Source: Coprothermobacteraceae bacterium (GTDB lineage: Bacteria > Coprothermobacterota > Coprothermobacteria > Coprothermobacterales > Coprothermobacteraceae). From it: DNA of 64,000 nt. A program made the position numbers and the translations under genes. Of this stretch, positions 35,544 through 43,519 are shown piece after piece. The stretch is taken from NCBI GenBank assembly GCA_013178255.1, contig JABLWY010000001.1, positions 862,503-926,502 of the forward strand, given 5' to 3'. The notes below the pieces were generated by a model. The model was not told where the DNA came from and did not search any database. It saw only the letters and a program-made list of their open reading frames with translations. Within the stretch, counting starts at the first letter, position 1. The number at the start of each line of letters is the position of its first letter.

Positions 35544-35618
35544 TGGTGGCGGCGCAGGGAATCGAACCCCGGACACGGCGGGTATGAGCCGCCTGCTCTA
35601 CCTCTGAGCTACGCCGCC
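35544..35618 (-). tRNA. tRNA-Met, elongator-type (anticodon CAT)
   Basis: Acceptor GGCGGCG/CGCCGCC, loop CTCATAC in GGCGG/CCGCC, discriminator A, CCA. A C34-modified tRNA-Ile2 cannot be excluded from the anticodon alone, and the tilS gene next door makes that worth checking. Confidence 0.88.
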
Positions 35619-35634
35619 ACAAGGGGAATAAAAA

Positions 35635-35711
<77 letters not shown>

Positions 35712-35723
35712 ATCGTAATTGTG

Positions 35724-35752
35724 ATTATAGCAGCAAACTCCACTTCTGTCAA
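35724..35752 (-). promoter_or_regulatory. Consensus promoter of the tRNA-fMet/tRNA-Met/tilS transcript
   Basis: Perfect TTGACA (35747-35752) and TATAAT (35724-35729) with a 17-base spacer on the minus strand. It starts the long co-directional run towards dtd. Confidence 0.88.
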
Positions 35753-35769
35753 GTGCCTCTAATCAGAAG

Positions 35770-35788
35770 GGGCGGCCATCGGCCGCCC
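35770..35788 (-). terminator. GC-rich hairpin after the hydrogenase operon
   Basis: GGGCGGCC-ATC-GGCCGCCC, a perfect 8-bp stem with a 3-base loop, just beyond the last hydrogenase-operon gene. No run of T follows, so it may be an mRNA 3' end stabiliser rather than a classical terminator. Confidence 0.6.
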
Positions 35789-35793
35789 GCATA

Positions 35794-36009
35794 TCAACCG
35801 TTCCAAGGAACGTAGATCCACTTCTTGCGGAAGAAGAAGACAGCCCCGTGGTACCTGCACGAGATGAGGCACCTTCCTCCCCGCCTGAAGAATGCGCTAA
35901 TAACGTTGGTGGGCACTTTTCCGTGTACCTTTAGGATATCCACGTCCAAGTTGCAGGTTATGTGCCCAACGTTTCCAGATTGAATTTCTCGAAAGCTTAC
36001 TTCACTCAT
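35794..36009 (-). CDS. Small unknown protein at the end of the hydrogenase operon
   Basis: I do not recognise this protein. It has 71 aa from the ATG that overlaps mbhN by 8 bases (MSEVSFREIQSGNVGHITC), so it is probably translated by coupling. There is no signal peptide or membrane helix. It is basic in its C-terminal half, with CLISCRYHG (CxxxC then His) and the aromatic tail VFFFRKKWIYVPWNG, plus one earlier Cys. A hairpin lies 6 bases past its end, so it belongs to the hydrogenase transcript. Cysteine/histidine content could mean a metal site or redox switch, but no function can be assigned. Confidence 0.65.
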   Translation of the reverse strand: MSEVSFREIQSGNVGHITCNLDVDILKVHGKVPTNVISAFFRRGGRCLISCRYHGAVFFFRKKWIYVPWNG

Positions 36010-36541
36010 TTGCACTCAGATAGTCCCTCACAGCTTGATCAATCTCCTCAGCGCTCTTCTCCCTGCGGCATTTCGGGCATACTGATGCCCTTGCCAACGA
36101 CTCAGCATCGTATTTGCCAAACTGCTTGATCACTATGGAGCGTGACGGGCGTAGGACCTTTGTACCGCAAACCGGACACTCCACATAAGGTACGCCGCTC
36201 TTGATCAAATCCTTGGTCCTATCGTTAGAAACATACAGCCCACTGTGGTCGTCACCTGTAAGCGCCTTCGTAGGGCACGCATCAATGCAATACCAACAAT
36301 AGATGCAGACACCGTAGTTTAACTCATAGGAGAAGAATTCTCCTTTCTTGTCCTCTATGGTGATAGCGTTGGCTGGGCAGACCCGCTCGCACTGCCTACA
36401 GCCAGTGCAATCTTCGTCATCGTAAATAGGCTTGCCCCTCCACTTTGGAGGCACCTTCACTGGCTCCTTTGGAAAAGGCTTTACCACGGGACCGCCAACA
36501 AGAGTGTCTATGAGCTTGCCGAATATCTCACCGAACAGCAT
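36002..36541 (-). CDS. mbhN: Hydrogenase ferredoxin-type subunit MbhN (NuoI-like)
   Basis: Electron-input subunit that takes electrons from reduced ferredoxin to the small subunit. It has 179 aa from the ATG with AGGGAGAGG upstream. It holds two [4Fe-4S] motifs: C45-x2-C48-x2-C51-x3-C55 and C79-x2-C82-x2-C85-x3-C89. The C-terminus has two further pairs (C122/C125 in ECPVCGTK and C155/C158 in VCPKCRRE), which resemble a zinc ribbon or rubredoxin-like knuckle. It overlaps mbhJ by 14 bases. Confidence 0.92.
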   Translation of the reverse strand: MLFGEIFGKLIDTLVGGPVVKPFPKEPVKVPPKWRGKPIYDDEDCTGCRQCERVCPANAITIEDKKGEFFSYELNYGVCIYCWYCIDACPTKALTGDDHSGLYVSNDRTKDLIKSGVPYVECPVCGTKVLRPSRSIVIKQFGKYDAESLARASVCPKCRREKSAEEIDQAVRDYLSANE

Positions 36542-37013
36542 CGAGAACCTCTCCCTTCTCTGAAACCCTGACCACTTCTTTGGTATACATTCCTCTCCGC
36601 TTAAGCTCAAGGACCTCTGCTGCCTTGATGATGCCTACCATGATTCCCTCAGGTTTGGGAGGGCACCCAAGGACGTAGACATCCACAGGGACCAGGGTAT
36701 CGAGAGGGCCAGCCAAACTATAGCCTCCTCGGAATACGCCGCCTGTTATCCCGCATACACCTGTCACCACGATAGCCTTAGGATCTGGTACTTGCTCCAA
36801 GACCCGCAACACACTCTCTTTGGCCACTGCGGTCACAGGACCGGTGGCAACCACTATGTCCGCATGCCTCGGTGACCCAACCAACTTGACCCCAAACCGT
36901 TCAGCATCGTATTTGGGTGTAAGAGCAGCCAGTATCTCTATGTCACAGCCATTACAGCTACCAGTATTCAGGTGGTATATCCACAGTGACTTCTCAGGTT
37001 TTAGGACCGTCAT
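36528..37013 (-). CDS. mbhJ: [NiFe] hydrogenase small subunit MbhJ (NuoB-like)
   Basis: Holds the cluster next to the Ni-Fe site. It has 161 aa, the short form typical of group 4 enzymes. The four cluster ligands are C20 and C23 (TGSCNGCDIE), C87 (VTGVCGITGG) and C117 (LGCPPKPEG). I chose the second start codon (37013) because GGAGGTG lies 5 bases upstream. Confidence 0.95.
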   Translation of the reverse strand: MTVLKPEKSLWIYHLNTGSCNGCDIEILAALTPKYDAERFGVKLVGSPRHADIVVATGPVTAVAKESVLRVLEQVPDPKAIVVTGVCGITGGVFRGGYSLAGPLDTLVPVDVYVLGCPPKPEGIMVGIIKAAEVLELKRRGMYTKEVVRVSEKGEVLDAVR

Positions 37014-37025
37014 AGCCACACCTCC

Positions 37026-37976
37026 TTAAGCAAACACTAGTACTAACAGAAGCAGCGAAGCCAGTCCTGGACCAATGAGGTAGAATTTAGCCCCTTGCTC
37101 TATCCTGAAACGCCCGCTTACAGCCCTTGGGATTGTGTTAATGGCCACACTAAGCACCAGAGTACCCAATAGAGATAGCAAAAGATTTGCCCACCATGCG
37201 AGGCCACTCGGACTTAGGAAGATAGACCATAGGAAATAAGAATAGGCTATTAGCTTCAGGTGCTTGAGAGCGAACATTACTGCGAGTCTAGGTCCATGCA
37301 ACTCTGCACTGTAACCTTCCACTATCTCGGTCTCTGCCTCCGGTATGTCAAAGGGCACAGCCGAAACCATGGCAGGCCCCAATACGAGGAGAATGAGAAA
37401 AGCTCCTAGCATAATCGGGTCCCCAACAAGAATGCCTACCTGCGACTTTGCTTGCATTAGGCTCGACATGGAGAAGATGGAGTTGACCGTAGCCCCACCT
37501 AGGAGTGCAGCTCTGTATCCTAACGCCACCAAAACCAAGATGAATGGAATCTCGTAGCTTATGAGCATGGAGACTTCTCTAGAAGCACCAACAATTGTGT
37601 AAGGTGACCTACCGGCGAAGCCGACCACCACGTAAACCAAGGCCATAAGTGCAAAGGCGTACGCAAAAATAATCAGGTCACCTTCAAAAGCCAATACCTG
37701 GAACGTTCCATTCGTCCCAGCAAAAGGTAGCACACTCACAGCCAACACGCCTGCCACCAGTCCCACTATTAGAGCCACATCTACCACGCTAGTTGCAGTT
37801 CTCGTGGCGAGGTTTCCTCGCTTGTATAACAGTTTTACAAAATCTGTGATGTTTTGCCAGAAAGGTGGTCCGTATCTTCCCTGTAACCTAGCTACTATCT
37901 TCCTATCAAAGCCTCCTATTAGGAAAGACCAAATAGAAAGCACAATGAGCCAACCGATCCAGTAAGCGACAGTCAT
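37026..37976 (-). CDS. mbhM: Hydrogenase membrane anchor MbhM (NuoH-like)
   Basis: Membrane subunit linking the catalytic module to the ion-pumping module. It has 316 aa and about eight hydrophobic segments. NuoH-family motifs are DRKIVARLQGRYGPPFWQN and the acidic loop FDIPEAETEIVEGYSAEL. ASREVSMLISYEIPF is the conserved E-rich region. It overlaps the mbhH stop by 4 bases. Confidence 0.95.
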   Translation of the reverse strand: MTVAYWIGWLIVLSIWSFLIGGFDRKIVARLQGRYGPPFWQNITDFVKLLYKRGNLATRTATSVVDVALIVGLVAGVLAVSVLPFAGTNGTFQVLAFEGDLIIFAYAFALMALVYVVVGFAGRSPYTIVGASREVSMLISYEIPFILVLVALGYRAALLGGATVNSIFSMSSLMQAKSQVGILVGDPIMLGAFLILLVLGPAMVSAVPFDIPEAETEIVEGYSAELHGPRLAVMFALKHLKLIAYSYFLWSIFLSPSGLAWWANLLLSLLGTLVLSVAINTIPRAVSGRFRIEQGAKFYLIGPGLASLLLLVLVFA

Positions 37977-40900
37977 ATCAATCCCCCCTTTCCAGCGGCA
38001 AGTGCAGCTATGAGGAAGAGCACTATGTAGACAGCATAGTCGTTTACGACGCCAGTGTACATGTGCCTTGTAACGTCAGCGGCAAAGTCAAAGAATTGCG
38101 TAAGGAACCTGTACCCAACTTCGACAGCGTTAGCAGCAGCCTTACTAACCCAGAGCCCGTAGGGGTAGAACATATCCTCAAAGCTGGGAATCGCTGACTC
38201 GGGCCTAAAAACAGCCCCGCCTGTAAAGACTTCACCTTCCTGTCGCGCCTTCCTGAAGAAGGGTATAGCAGACACCGAAACGAGCAACAAGGTCAAAAGC
38301 ACGATCCAGAAGAAACCATCGGTCCATCGGTTACCTATGTTGATGAAGCCAAGGAATAGCACGCCAAGGCCTCCCACAGCTAGTGACCAATCCTCAGCGC
38401 CCATGCCGTAAATGCCCGTTCCACTTACCCACAGTATGAACCAGCGAGCACTGTATGCAATAGCTATCAGTGTTCCTATCATCAGGACAGCGGTGAGCAT
38501 AGGAGATACGGAGTATACGCTGTTTATGTATACACCCCACTTTGCAAGGAACCCTCCTGTTAATGGCATGGCTGCCGAAGCCAATACGGCTACTAGAACA
38601 CTAATAGTGGCAGTTACAGACTTGCTTGACTTCTCCAGCGGAACGGCTAGGAACAGTATAGCTTCAAATAGCGAATAAGCGAGAGCGTAAATGAATGGAG
38701 CATAATAGACCACAGGTTGCGCTACGCCAGAGCCCAAGTTTCTTACTGTTAAGTACACCGCTATGATTAGGAAGCCCATGTTGGACAAGCTTGAGTATGC
38801 GAGTATCTCTCTTAGGTCCTTCTTGCCCAAGGCCACCACAGCCCCGTAGATTATCTGTATGCCGGCCAGAACGTAAACTAAGCTTGAAATCGAAGTATCG
38901 ACACCATATTGGTATATCACCAGAATAGCGCCTAGGCTGAGTATGCCGCTAAACAAAGCCCCCACGGTCGGTGACCCTTCCCCGTACACTCTTATCATCC
39001 AGCCGTGCAAGCCAAATAGCCCCATCTTTATCAGCACACCTATAGTAAGAGCTAGTAGCCACCAGTTTTGTCCCAGGTATTTGCCCGCCACAGCGAACAT
39101 GAAGGCCAACCCAGACGCCATCGCCCATGAGTAATATGAGGCTGTTGTTTCGCTCTTTCCATCGCCGGTTATCATCAACAGTCCTGACCAGCTAAGCACT
39201 TCCCAAGCGATCAAAGTTGCCAACAGGTTCTTAGACGTGGCCAACCAAAGTACGCTTATGAAACCCAGGGCCACAGCTTGAATCTGAAAGTGTCGGTTAG
39301 AAGCCCACCCGCTGCGCCTAGTAGCTATCAAACCGAGTACTAGTAGACCTACAGCTAAAATGCCAAGTCTAACTGTGGTCTCGGGTGTACCAGCAGGCAT
39401 GCCCAACATGGTCGCAAACTTGTTGGAAAACAGTACAGTAGCCACAGCGCCTATGAGTCCTACATAGCCCAGAGCGGAAGGTGCTAGCAAAGCTACTGAG
39501 AGTATACCCACAGCAGACAGCCAGAACCAACCACTATTTATGAGCCAACTGCTCACATCAAAGGATTGAGCTGATCCCATGGTGTACGTCGCTAGGTTGG
39601 ATGCCAACCTCGCCACGTAGACATTTGCGAAGGAAATCGCTATCAACGCTGCAACGAGAATCAGATAGCCCACTGTACGCCAATTAAACTTCCCTAGGGT
39701 CAGACCAAAGCCCGAGGTTACAGCGATATAGCGGCCGTAGTAGCTTGCCTCCACGATGCTACCTACTGCAAGTACAGCCGCAGCCCAGTACGCTCCAACG
39801 CTCAACAATCCCACGATGATGAACAGCTTAGAGAAGAAGGTAATGAACGGAGGCATGCTCGAAAGACCCAGAACGGCCACTAAGTTGCCATAGCCCGTTG
39901 CTGCCTCAGATAGCGTTCCTTGGGCCTTCTCAATGTCCCTATCAGGCACTTTCTCGGCTACTTCACCGCTGAGCAAGAACGCGAGGCCTTTGCTTATGCC
40001 ATGACCGAAGATGTGTAGCACGCCACCAATGAAGCCTGCAACGTTACCAGAAAAGACACCAAGTGTTATGTAACCTATTTGTGCCGTCGAGGAAAAGGCG
40101 AGCATTCGTTTTGCGTCCTTCTGCCTGTACGCCGCGACTTCGCCGACAATAACAGTCAGCGCTGCTACGCCCAGCAAGAAGTTCATAAACAGAGCATGCC
40201 CTGGGATCACCGCTCGGAACAGCAGATAAGCGAATCTGACCATGGCAAGAACGCCTATCTTTATGATTGCGCCCGAGAGCATTGCAGATATAGAAGCAGG
40301 GGCGGCTGGGTGAGCATCAGGAAGCCATGCGTTGAGTGGCCAAAGAGCGCCTTCTACGCCGAATCCCACGAACAGCGAGACTACCGCTAACCAGAGCCCT
40401 CCGTTCGTCATGTTGGAGAGCTTGAACGAGATGTCCCACATGTTGAGTGATCTAGTGGCCTGATATATCAGTATGAGCGCAAACAAGACGAAGGCGGTCG
40501 CCAATGACCCTAGGATCAGGTACTTGGCACTCGCCTCAGCCGTCTCTGGGGTCCTGTAGGCATTGACTAGAGCATAGGCACTTATGCTTGCGATTTCTAG
40601 GAACACATACATGTTGAACAGGTCATTGGTAAGAGAGACGCCTGTGGCACCTGTGGCCATCAAGATCGTAAGAATCACAAAGCGCATTTCGTCATGAACC
40701 TTCAGGTAAGAAAGGTTGTAGACAAATGCTGCCAAGGCAATGACCCATATCAAACTTGTCAAAGCGACGCCGAAGGCATCTACCCACAACGCAATGCCCA
40801 ATGGAGGCCTGAAAGCCGACATGAAAACAAAGATTGGCTTCTCCATTACCTTGGGCAGAACCACGACCAGCCCAAAAAAGAGTTGGAAAACGGCTAAACC

Positions 40901-41026
40901 TGCCGCTATTACTGTGGGTACGTTCTTTCGATTCCGCGTAACCCAGCCTAGGAAAGGCATGAGAAAGGCCACGAGTAGCGGCACGCCCACTAGGAGAGCA
41001 GTTGGTTGATACGACTGCCAGGTCAT
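37973..41026 (-). CDS. mbhH: Fused antiporter-like subunit, MbhH-H'-I type
   Basis: Ion-translocating membrane subunit of the NuoL/M/N-MrpA/D family, here 1017 aa. The first module (about 1-480) has pump residues E144 (VFLEIASISA) and K256 (GAIIKIGVLA), TM7-TM8 segment WLPDAHPAAPASISAMLSG and K346. A second module (about 500-920) repeats the pattern: E609 (LIAWEVLSWSG), K667 and H673 (IKMGLFGLHGWM) and ILAYSSLSNMGFLI. The C-terminal 100 residues contain a long amphipathic stretch and a final helix, as in MbhI or the NuoL tail. The start ATG (41026) has AAGGAGG 8 bases upstream and overlaps mbhG by 4 bases. The single reading frame is open throughout, so the fusion is not a frameshift artefact. 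Confidence 0.93.
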   Translation of the reverse strand: MTWQSYQPTALLVGVPLLVAFLMPFLGWVTRNRKNVPTVIAAGLAVFQLFFGLVVVLPKVMEKPIFVFMSAFRPPLGIALWVDAFGVALTSLIWVIALAAFVYNLSYLKVHDEMRFVILTILMATGATGVSLTNDLFNMYVFLEIASISAYALVNAYRTPETAEASAKYLILGSLATAFVLFALILIYQATRSLNMWDISFKLSNMTNGGLWLAVVSLFVGFGVEGALWPLNAWLPDAHPAAPASISAMLSGAIIKIGVLAMVRFAYLLFRAVIPGHALFMNFLLGVAALTVIVGEVAAYRQKDAKRMLAFSSTAQIGYITLGVFSGNVAGFIGGVLHIFGHGISKGLAFLLSGEVAEKVPDRDIEKAQGTLSEAATGYGNLVAVLGLSSMPPFITFFSKLFIIVGLLSVGAYWAAAVLAVGSIVEASYYGRYIAVTSGFGLTLGKFNWRTVGYLILVAALIAISFANVYVARLASNLATYTMGSAQSFDVSSWLINSGWFWLSAVGILSVALLAPSALGYVGLIGAVATVLFSNKFATMLGMPAGTPETTVRLGILAVGLLVLGLIATRRSGWASNRHFQIQAVALGFISVLWLATSKNLLATLIAWEVLSWSGLLMITGDGKSETTASYYSWAMASGLAFMFAVAGKYLGQNWWLLALTIGVLIKMGLFGLHGWMIRVYGEGSPTVGALFSGILSLGAILVIYQYGVDTSISSLVYVLAGIQIIYGAVVALGKKDLREILAYSSLSNMGFLIIAVYLTVRNLGSGVAQPVVYYAPFIYALAYSLFEAILFLAVPLEKSSKSVTATISVLVAVLASAAMPLTGGFLAKWGVYINSVYSVSPMLTAVLMIGTLIAIAYSARWFILWVSGTGIYGMGAEDWSLAVGGLGVLFLGFINIGNRWTDGFFWIVLLTLLLVSVSAIPFFRKARQEGEVFTGGAVFRPESAIPSFEDMFYPYGLWVSKAAANAVEVGYRFLTQFFDFAADVTRHMYTGVVNDYAVYIVLFLIAALAAGKGGLI

Positions 41027-41364
41027 CCTCTCAGCCTCCTTATCTTGCTCATATCGAAGGTACCAAAGTACTTGTGAACCCAAAGGGCTATGCTCAGAGC
41101 CAATGCAGTCACTGCCACATCTATGACAATCGAAGTGAGCGTGAGTGCGTGGGGTACTGGATCAGCTACTGCCAGCGTAGGTTTGATATCCAAGAAAATG
41201 GGAGCCGTAGCCCCAAAACCCCAATAACCCACCGATACAATCATGAGGTTCAAACCTGAGGTTGCCACGGACAGACTGATTATTATCTTGAGCAGGTTCT
41301 TGCGACCCAAAATGCCGTACAACCCGGCCAAGAGCACTCCAGCCATCATCAGAAAAGCGACCAT
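41023..41364 (-). CDS. mbhG: Hydrogenase subunit MbhG (MnhC/NuoK-like)
   Basis: Small three-helix membrane protein of the MrpC/NuoK family. It has 113 aa. LYGILGRKNLLKIIISLSVATSGLNLMIV contains the typical basic loop and Glu-less helix 2, and ADPVPHALTLTSIVIDVAVTALALSIAL is the highly conserved third-helix region. It forms part of the Mrp-like module beside mbhH. Confidence 0.94.
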   Translation of the reverse strand: MVAFLMMAGVLLAGLYGILGRKNLLKIIISLSVATSGLNLMIVSVGYWGFGATAPIFLDIKPTLAVADPVPHALTLTSIVIDVAVTALALSIALWVHKYFGTFDMSKIRRLRG

Positions 41365-41786
41365 TAGAACTCGCCCTCCTTCGTTTCAGCCATAGCGTTG
41401 ATAACTTCTATGACACCTCCGAAAACCTTAACACCAACAAAGAAATTCATCACAGCTACGACACCAGCGCTTATGATCTTTCCAGTAGTACCAACTCCTA
41501 AGAAATCTCCCATGAAGAATCCTGTCCGCCAGAGTCCCCAAAGTGAAACCCCAACGAAACCTAAGCCACCTAAAGCCTCGACTAAAGTGTAGGTGCTGAC
41601 TTTGTACCTACTCAGCACAAACTCTCCACCAAATACTAGGAACAGTAAAGCTGACAGGCCAGCCAGTAAAACACCGCCCTGAAAGCCTCCGCCCGGTGAC
41701 AGATGGCCGTGAAGCACTATGTAAGCACCAAACGTGAGGACTATAGGTGCCATGAATTTAACTATGGTCTTGGGAATCATGGTCAC
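41364..41786 (-). CDS. mbhF: Hydrogenase subunit MbhF (MnhB-like)
   Basis: Four-helix MrpB-family subunit, 140 aa. The diagnostic segment is HGHLSPGGGFQGGVLLAG, preceded by LTFGAYIVL. It shares one base with mbhG and 4 bases with mbhE, consistent with stoichiometric expression. Confidence 0.93.
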   Translation of the reverse strand: MTMIPKTIVKFMAPIVLTFGAYIVLHGHLSPGGGFQGGVLLAGLSALLFLVFGGEFVLSRYKVSTYTLVEALGGLGFVGVSLWGLWRTGFFMGDFLGVGTTGKIISAGVVAVMNFFVGVKVFGGVIEVINAMAETKEGEF

Positions 41787-42163
41787 GGGTGCATTCCCCC
41801 TTTCAAGGAGGTAACCATGTAAACTAGACCCGTAATCGCCACAAAGAGAATCGTAGCCTCACCCAAAGTATCGTATCCTCTGTACCCAAACACGATACTT
41901 GTGACTACGTTAGCTGCATTGACACCGCAATCCCCGCCTGCGTATTCACAATTTGTGTTTTGACCAGTTTGTTGCCTTATCTCTTGTTCAGTTATCGCCT
42001 TCCCTATATTTGGCAACGGCAATAAAGGATTGGGAACATCGACAGCCGTGCTGTACTCCTGCAAAGGCTTTATGAAGAAATCTGTCCTCCCTTGTACGGC
42101 CACGTACAAACCGAAGAACAGCACGCCTACTATTATGAGTGCCACGAATTCACGGAAGGTCAT
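41783..42163 (-). CDS. mbhE: Hydrogenase subunit MbhE (MrpA C-terminal-like)
   Basis: Corresponds to the extra C-terminal domain of MrpA. It has 126 aa with one helix at each end and a long external loop. GYRGYDTLGEATILFVAITGL is the family signature. The loop contains NCEYAGGDCGVN, two cysteines six residues apart on the side expected to face out of the cell, which could form a disulfide. Confidence 0.9.
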   Translation of the reverse strand: MTFREFVALIIVGVLFFGLYVAVQGRTDFFIKPLQEYSTAVDVPNPLLPLPNIGKAITEQEIRQQTGQNTNCEYAGGDCGVNAANVVTSIVFGYRGYDTLGEATILFVAITGLVYMVTSLKGGMHP

Positions 42164-42411
42164 TCTTTCACCTCCCTGGTACGTTGAAGGATCACGAAGA
42201 AGATCACGGGGACCACTACTACACCCACGGCCGCTTCTGCTATCGCCACGTCAGGGGCGTTGAGCAACAGGAACTCAAGAGCAACAAAGGAGCCGAGAAC
42301 TGCGGATCCGATTACAGCCCTAACCAAGTTTCTCTCGAGCACGGTATACCATGCGCTTATTAGCGCTCCCACCAAAGTAAAGACGTGCAGCCAAATCGAC
42401 ACGCTATCCAC
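42160..42411 (-). CDS. mbhD: Hydrogenase subunit MbhD (DUF4040, MrpA-like)
   Basis: Membrane protein of 83 aa with three predicted helices. AVIGSAVLGSFVALEFLLLNAPDVAIAEAAVG carries the conserved Asp-Val-Ala-Glu segment of the DUF4040/MrpA domain. GTG start. Overlaps mbhC and mbhE. Confidence 0.92.
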   Translation of the reverse strand: MDSVSIWLHVFTLVGALISAWYTVLERNLVRAVIGSAVLGSFVALEFLLLNAPDVAIAEAAVGVVVVPVIFFVILQRTREVKE

Positions 42412-42754
42412 GCTGCTCAGCCTCCTTCCTCGCCTTAAGATGATCAGTCACCGACTTGTGCCACAACGGGAATCCAGCGTAGTAGATGGACCGAGCCAGT
42501 ACGTGAGATGCAGTGGGGTTTGTGATCAGCATGAATAGCGAAAGGAGCAAGAACTTCAAACCAAAAGAAGGGAACAAACCCAAGTAGATCTCGTTGACGA
42601 ACAGACCAAGCATTATGCTTATGCCACCTAGGGTGATGTTCTTCGTCGATGTTTGCAGTTTGCAGTAAGGGTCTGGCATCCTCAAGATTCCCACCACACC
42701 CGCAAAATTGAAGAAGGCGCCCACTACATACAGGAACCACACTATGTACTGCAT
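42404..42754 (-). CDS. mbhC: Hydrogenase subunit MbhC (MnhG-like)
   Basis: MrpG-family membrane protein, 116 aa. VVGILRMPDPYCKLQTSTKNITLGG is the diagnostic stretch, where Mrp proteins have RFPDxYxRLHAxTK. Three membrane segments. Confidence 0.93.
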   Translation of the reverse strand: MQYIVWFLYVVGAFFNFAGVVGILRMPDPYCKLQTSTKNITLGGISIMLGLFVNEIYLGLFPSFGLKFLLLSLFMLITNPTASHVLARSIYYAGFPLWHKSVTDHLKARKEAEQRG

Positions 42755-43008
42755 CAGAGCTCACCCCTTATGTAGCGAGAATATGCAAGTACCATTATGA
42801 AGTCCAACAAAGCGACCGCCAAAGCGATATCTACGTATATGCTGCGTCTGACCTGAAAGGCGTATACGGCCAAAACCACTGACACAATGGCTGACACCGT
42901 GCTAATAGCTATGATGCGGTCAGGATCTGTCGGGCCAGCCACTACTCTGTAAAGCAGCACCACACTCAATGCTAGCAAGAAAATCATCAGTATCATCTCG
43001 GCGCTCAT
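42754..43008 (-). CDS. mbhB: Hydrogenase subunit MbhB (MnhF-like)
   Basis: MrpF-family protein of 84 aa with three helices. RVVAGPTDPDRIIAISTVSA and YVDIALAVALLDFI are the family motifs. GGAGG lies 8 bases before the ATG. It overlaps mbhA by 4 bases. Confidence 0.93.
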   Translation of the reverse strand: MSAEMILMIFLLALSVVLLYRVVAGPTDPDRIIAISTVSAIVSVVLAVYAFQVRRSIYVDIALAVALLDFIMVLAYSRYIRGEL

Positions 43009-43511
43009 GAGAACAACCTCCTAGCGAAGGGGGCAGCAAACCCGTAGATGGTCTTGGCTGCTTCTTTGGGGTCCTCTGTATCCACGTGCACCCAATGAAT
43101 GAACATACGCTTGTTTTCTTTGTCAACGTCAACACTGATGGTGCCAGGCGTCAATGTGATCGAGTTTGCCACAAGCGTATACGCCTCATCGGACGGAAGG
43201 TCAGCCTCGACTTCAACTATACCAGGGTAGATAGGAAGCTTGGGGTGAAGAGTACGCCAAGCCAGGTCAACATTGGCTTTAATCATTTCCCACAGAAGTA
43301 CCAAGAAGTATGCTATAACTACCGGCCAGTTAAGCGGGTTCACTACTCTTGCAAGTTTCGTCTCCGACCATAGGTCATGGGTGAACACAGTAACCAAGAA
43401 TGTGAGGACGAGTCCAAACAGAACTTCCTGCAGATCTAAGCTCCAAGTGAACAGCAGCCAAAATATCATGCTGAAAAACCAGACTGCCACAAAATTCTTC
43501 ATCTTCTCCAC
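43005..43511 (-). CDS. mbhA: Hydrogenase subunit MbhA (MnhE-like)
   Basis: MrpE-family membrane protein of about 168 aa, with two N-terminal hydrophobic segments followed by a soluble domain. SITLTPGTISVDVDKENKRMFIHWV is the conserved family block. The GTG at 43511 has AGGTGAT just upstream, and an ATG three codons later is the alternative. First of the antiporter-module genes after the catalytic subunits. Confidence 0.91.
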   Translation of the reverse strand: MEKMKNFVAVWFFSMIFWLLFTWSLDLQEVLFGLVLTFLVTVFTHDLWSETKLARVVNPLNWPVVIAYFLVLLWEMIKANVDLAWRTLHPKLPIYPGIVEVEADLPSDEAYTLVANSITLTPGTISVDVDKENKRMFIHWVHVDTEDPKEAAKTIYGFAAPFARRLFS

Positions 43512-43519
43512 GGTATCAC

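Noticed and set aside
35517-35576. N-terminal extension of tilS
   Set aside because: It reads through tRNA-Met (proline-rich artefact).
37973-41026. Frameshift or assembly fusion creating the 1017-residue MbhH
   Set aside because: The frame is continuous, the linker region is ordinary membrane-protein sequence and both halves keep key residues. A true fusion is more likely, although only related genomes can settle it.
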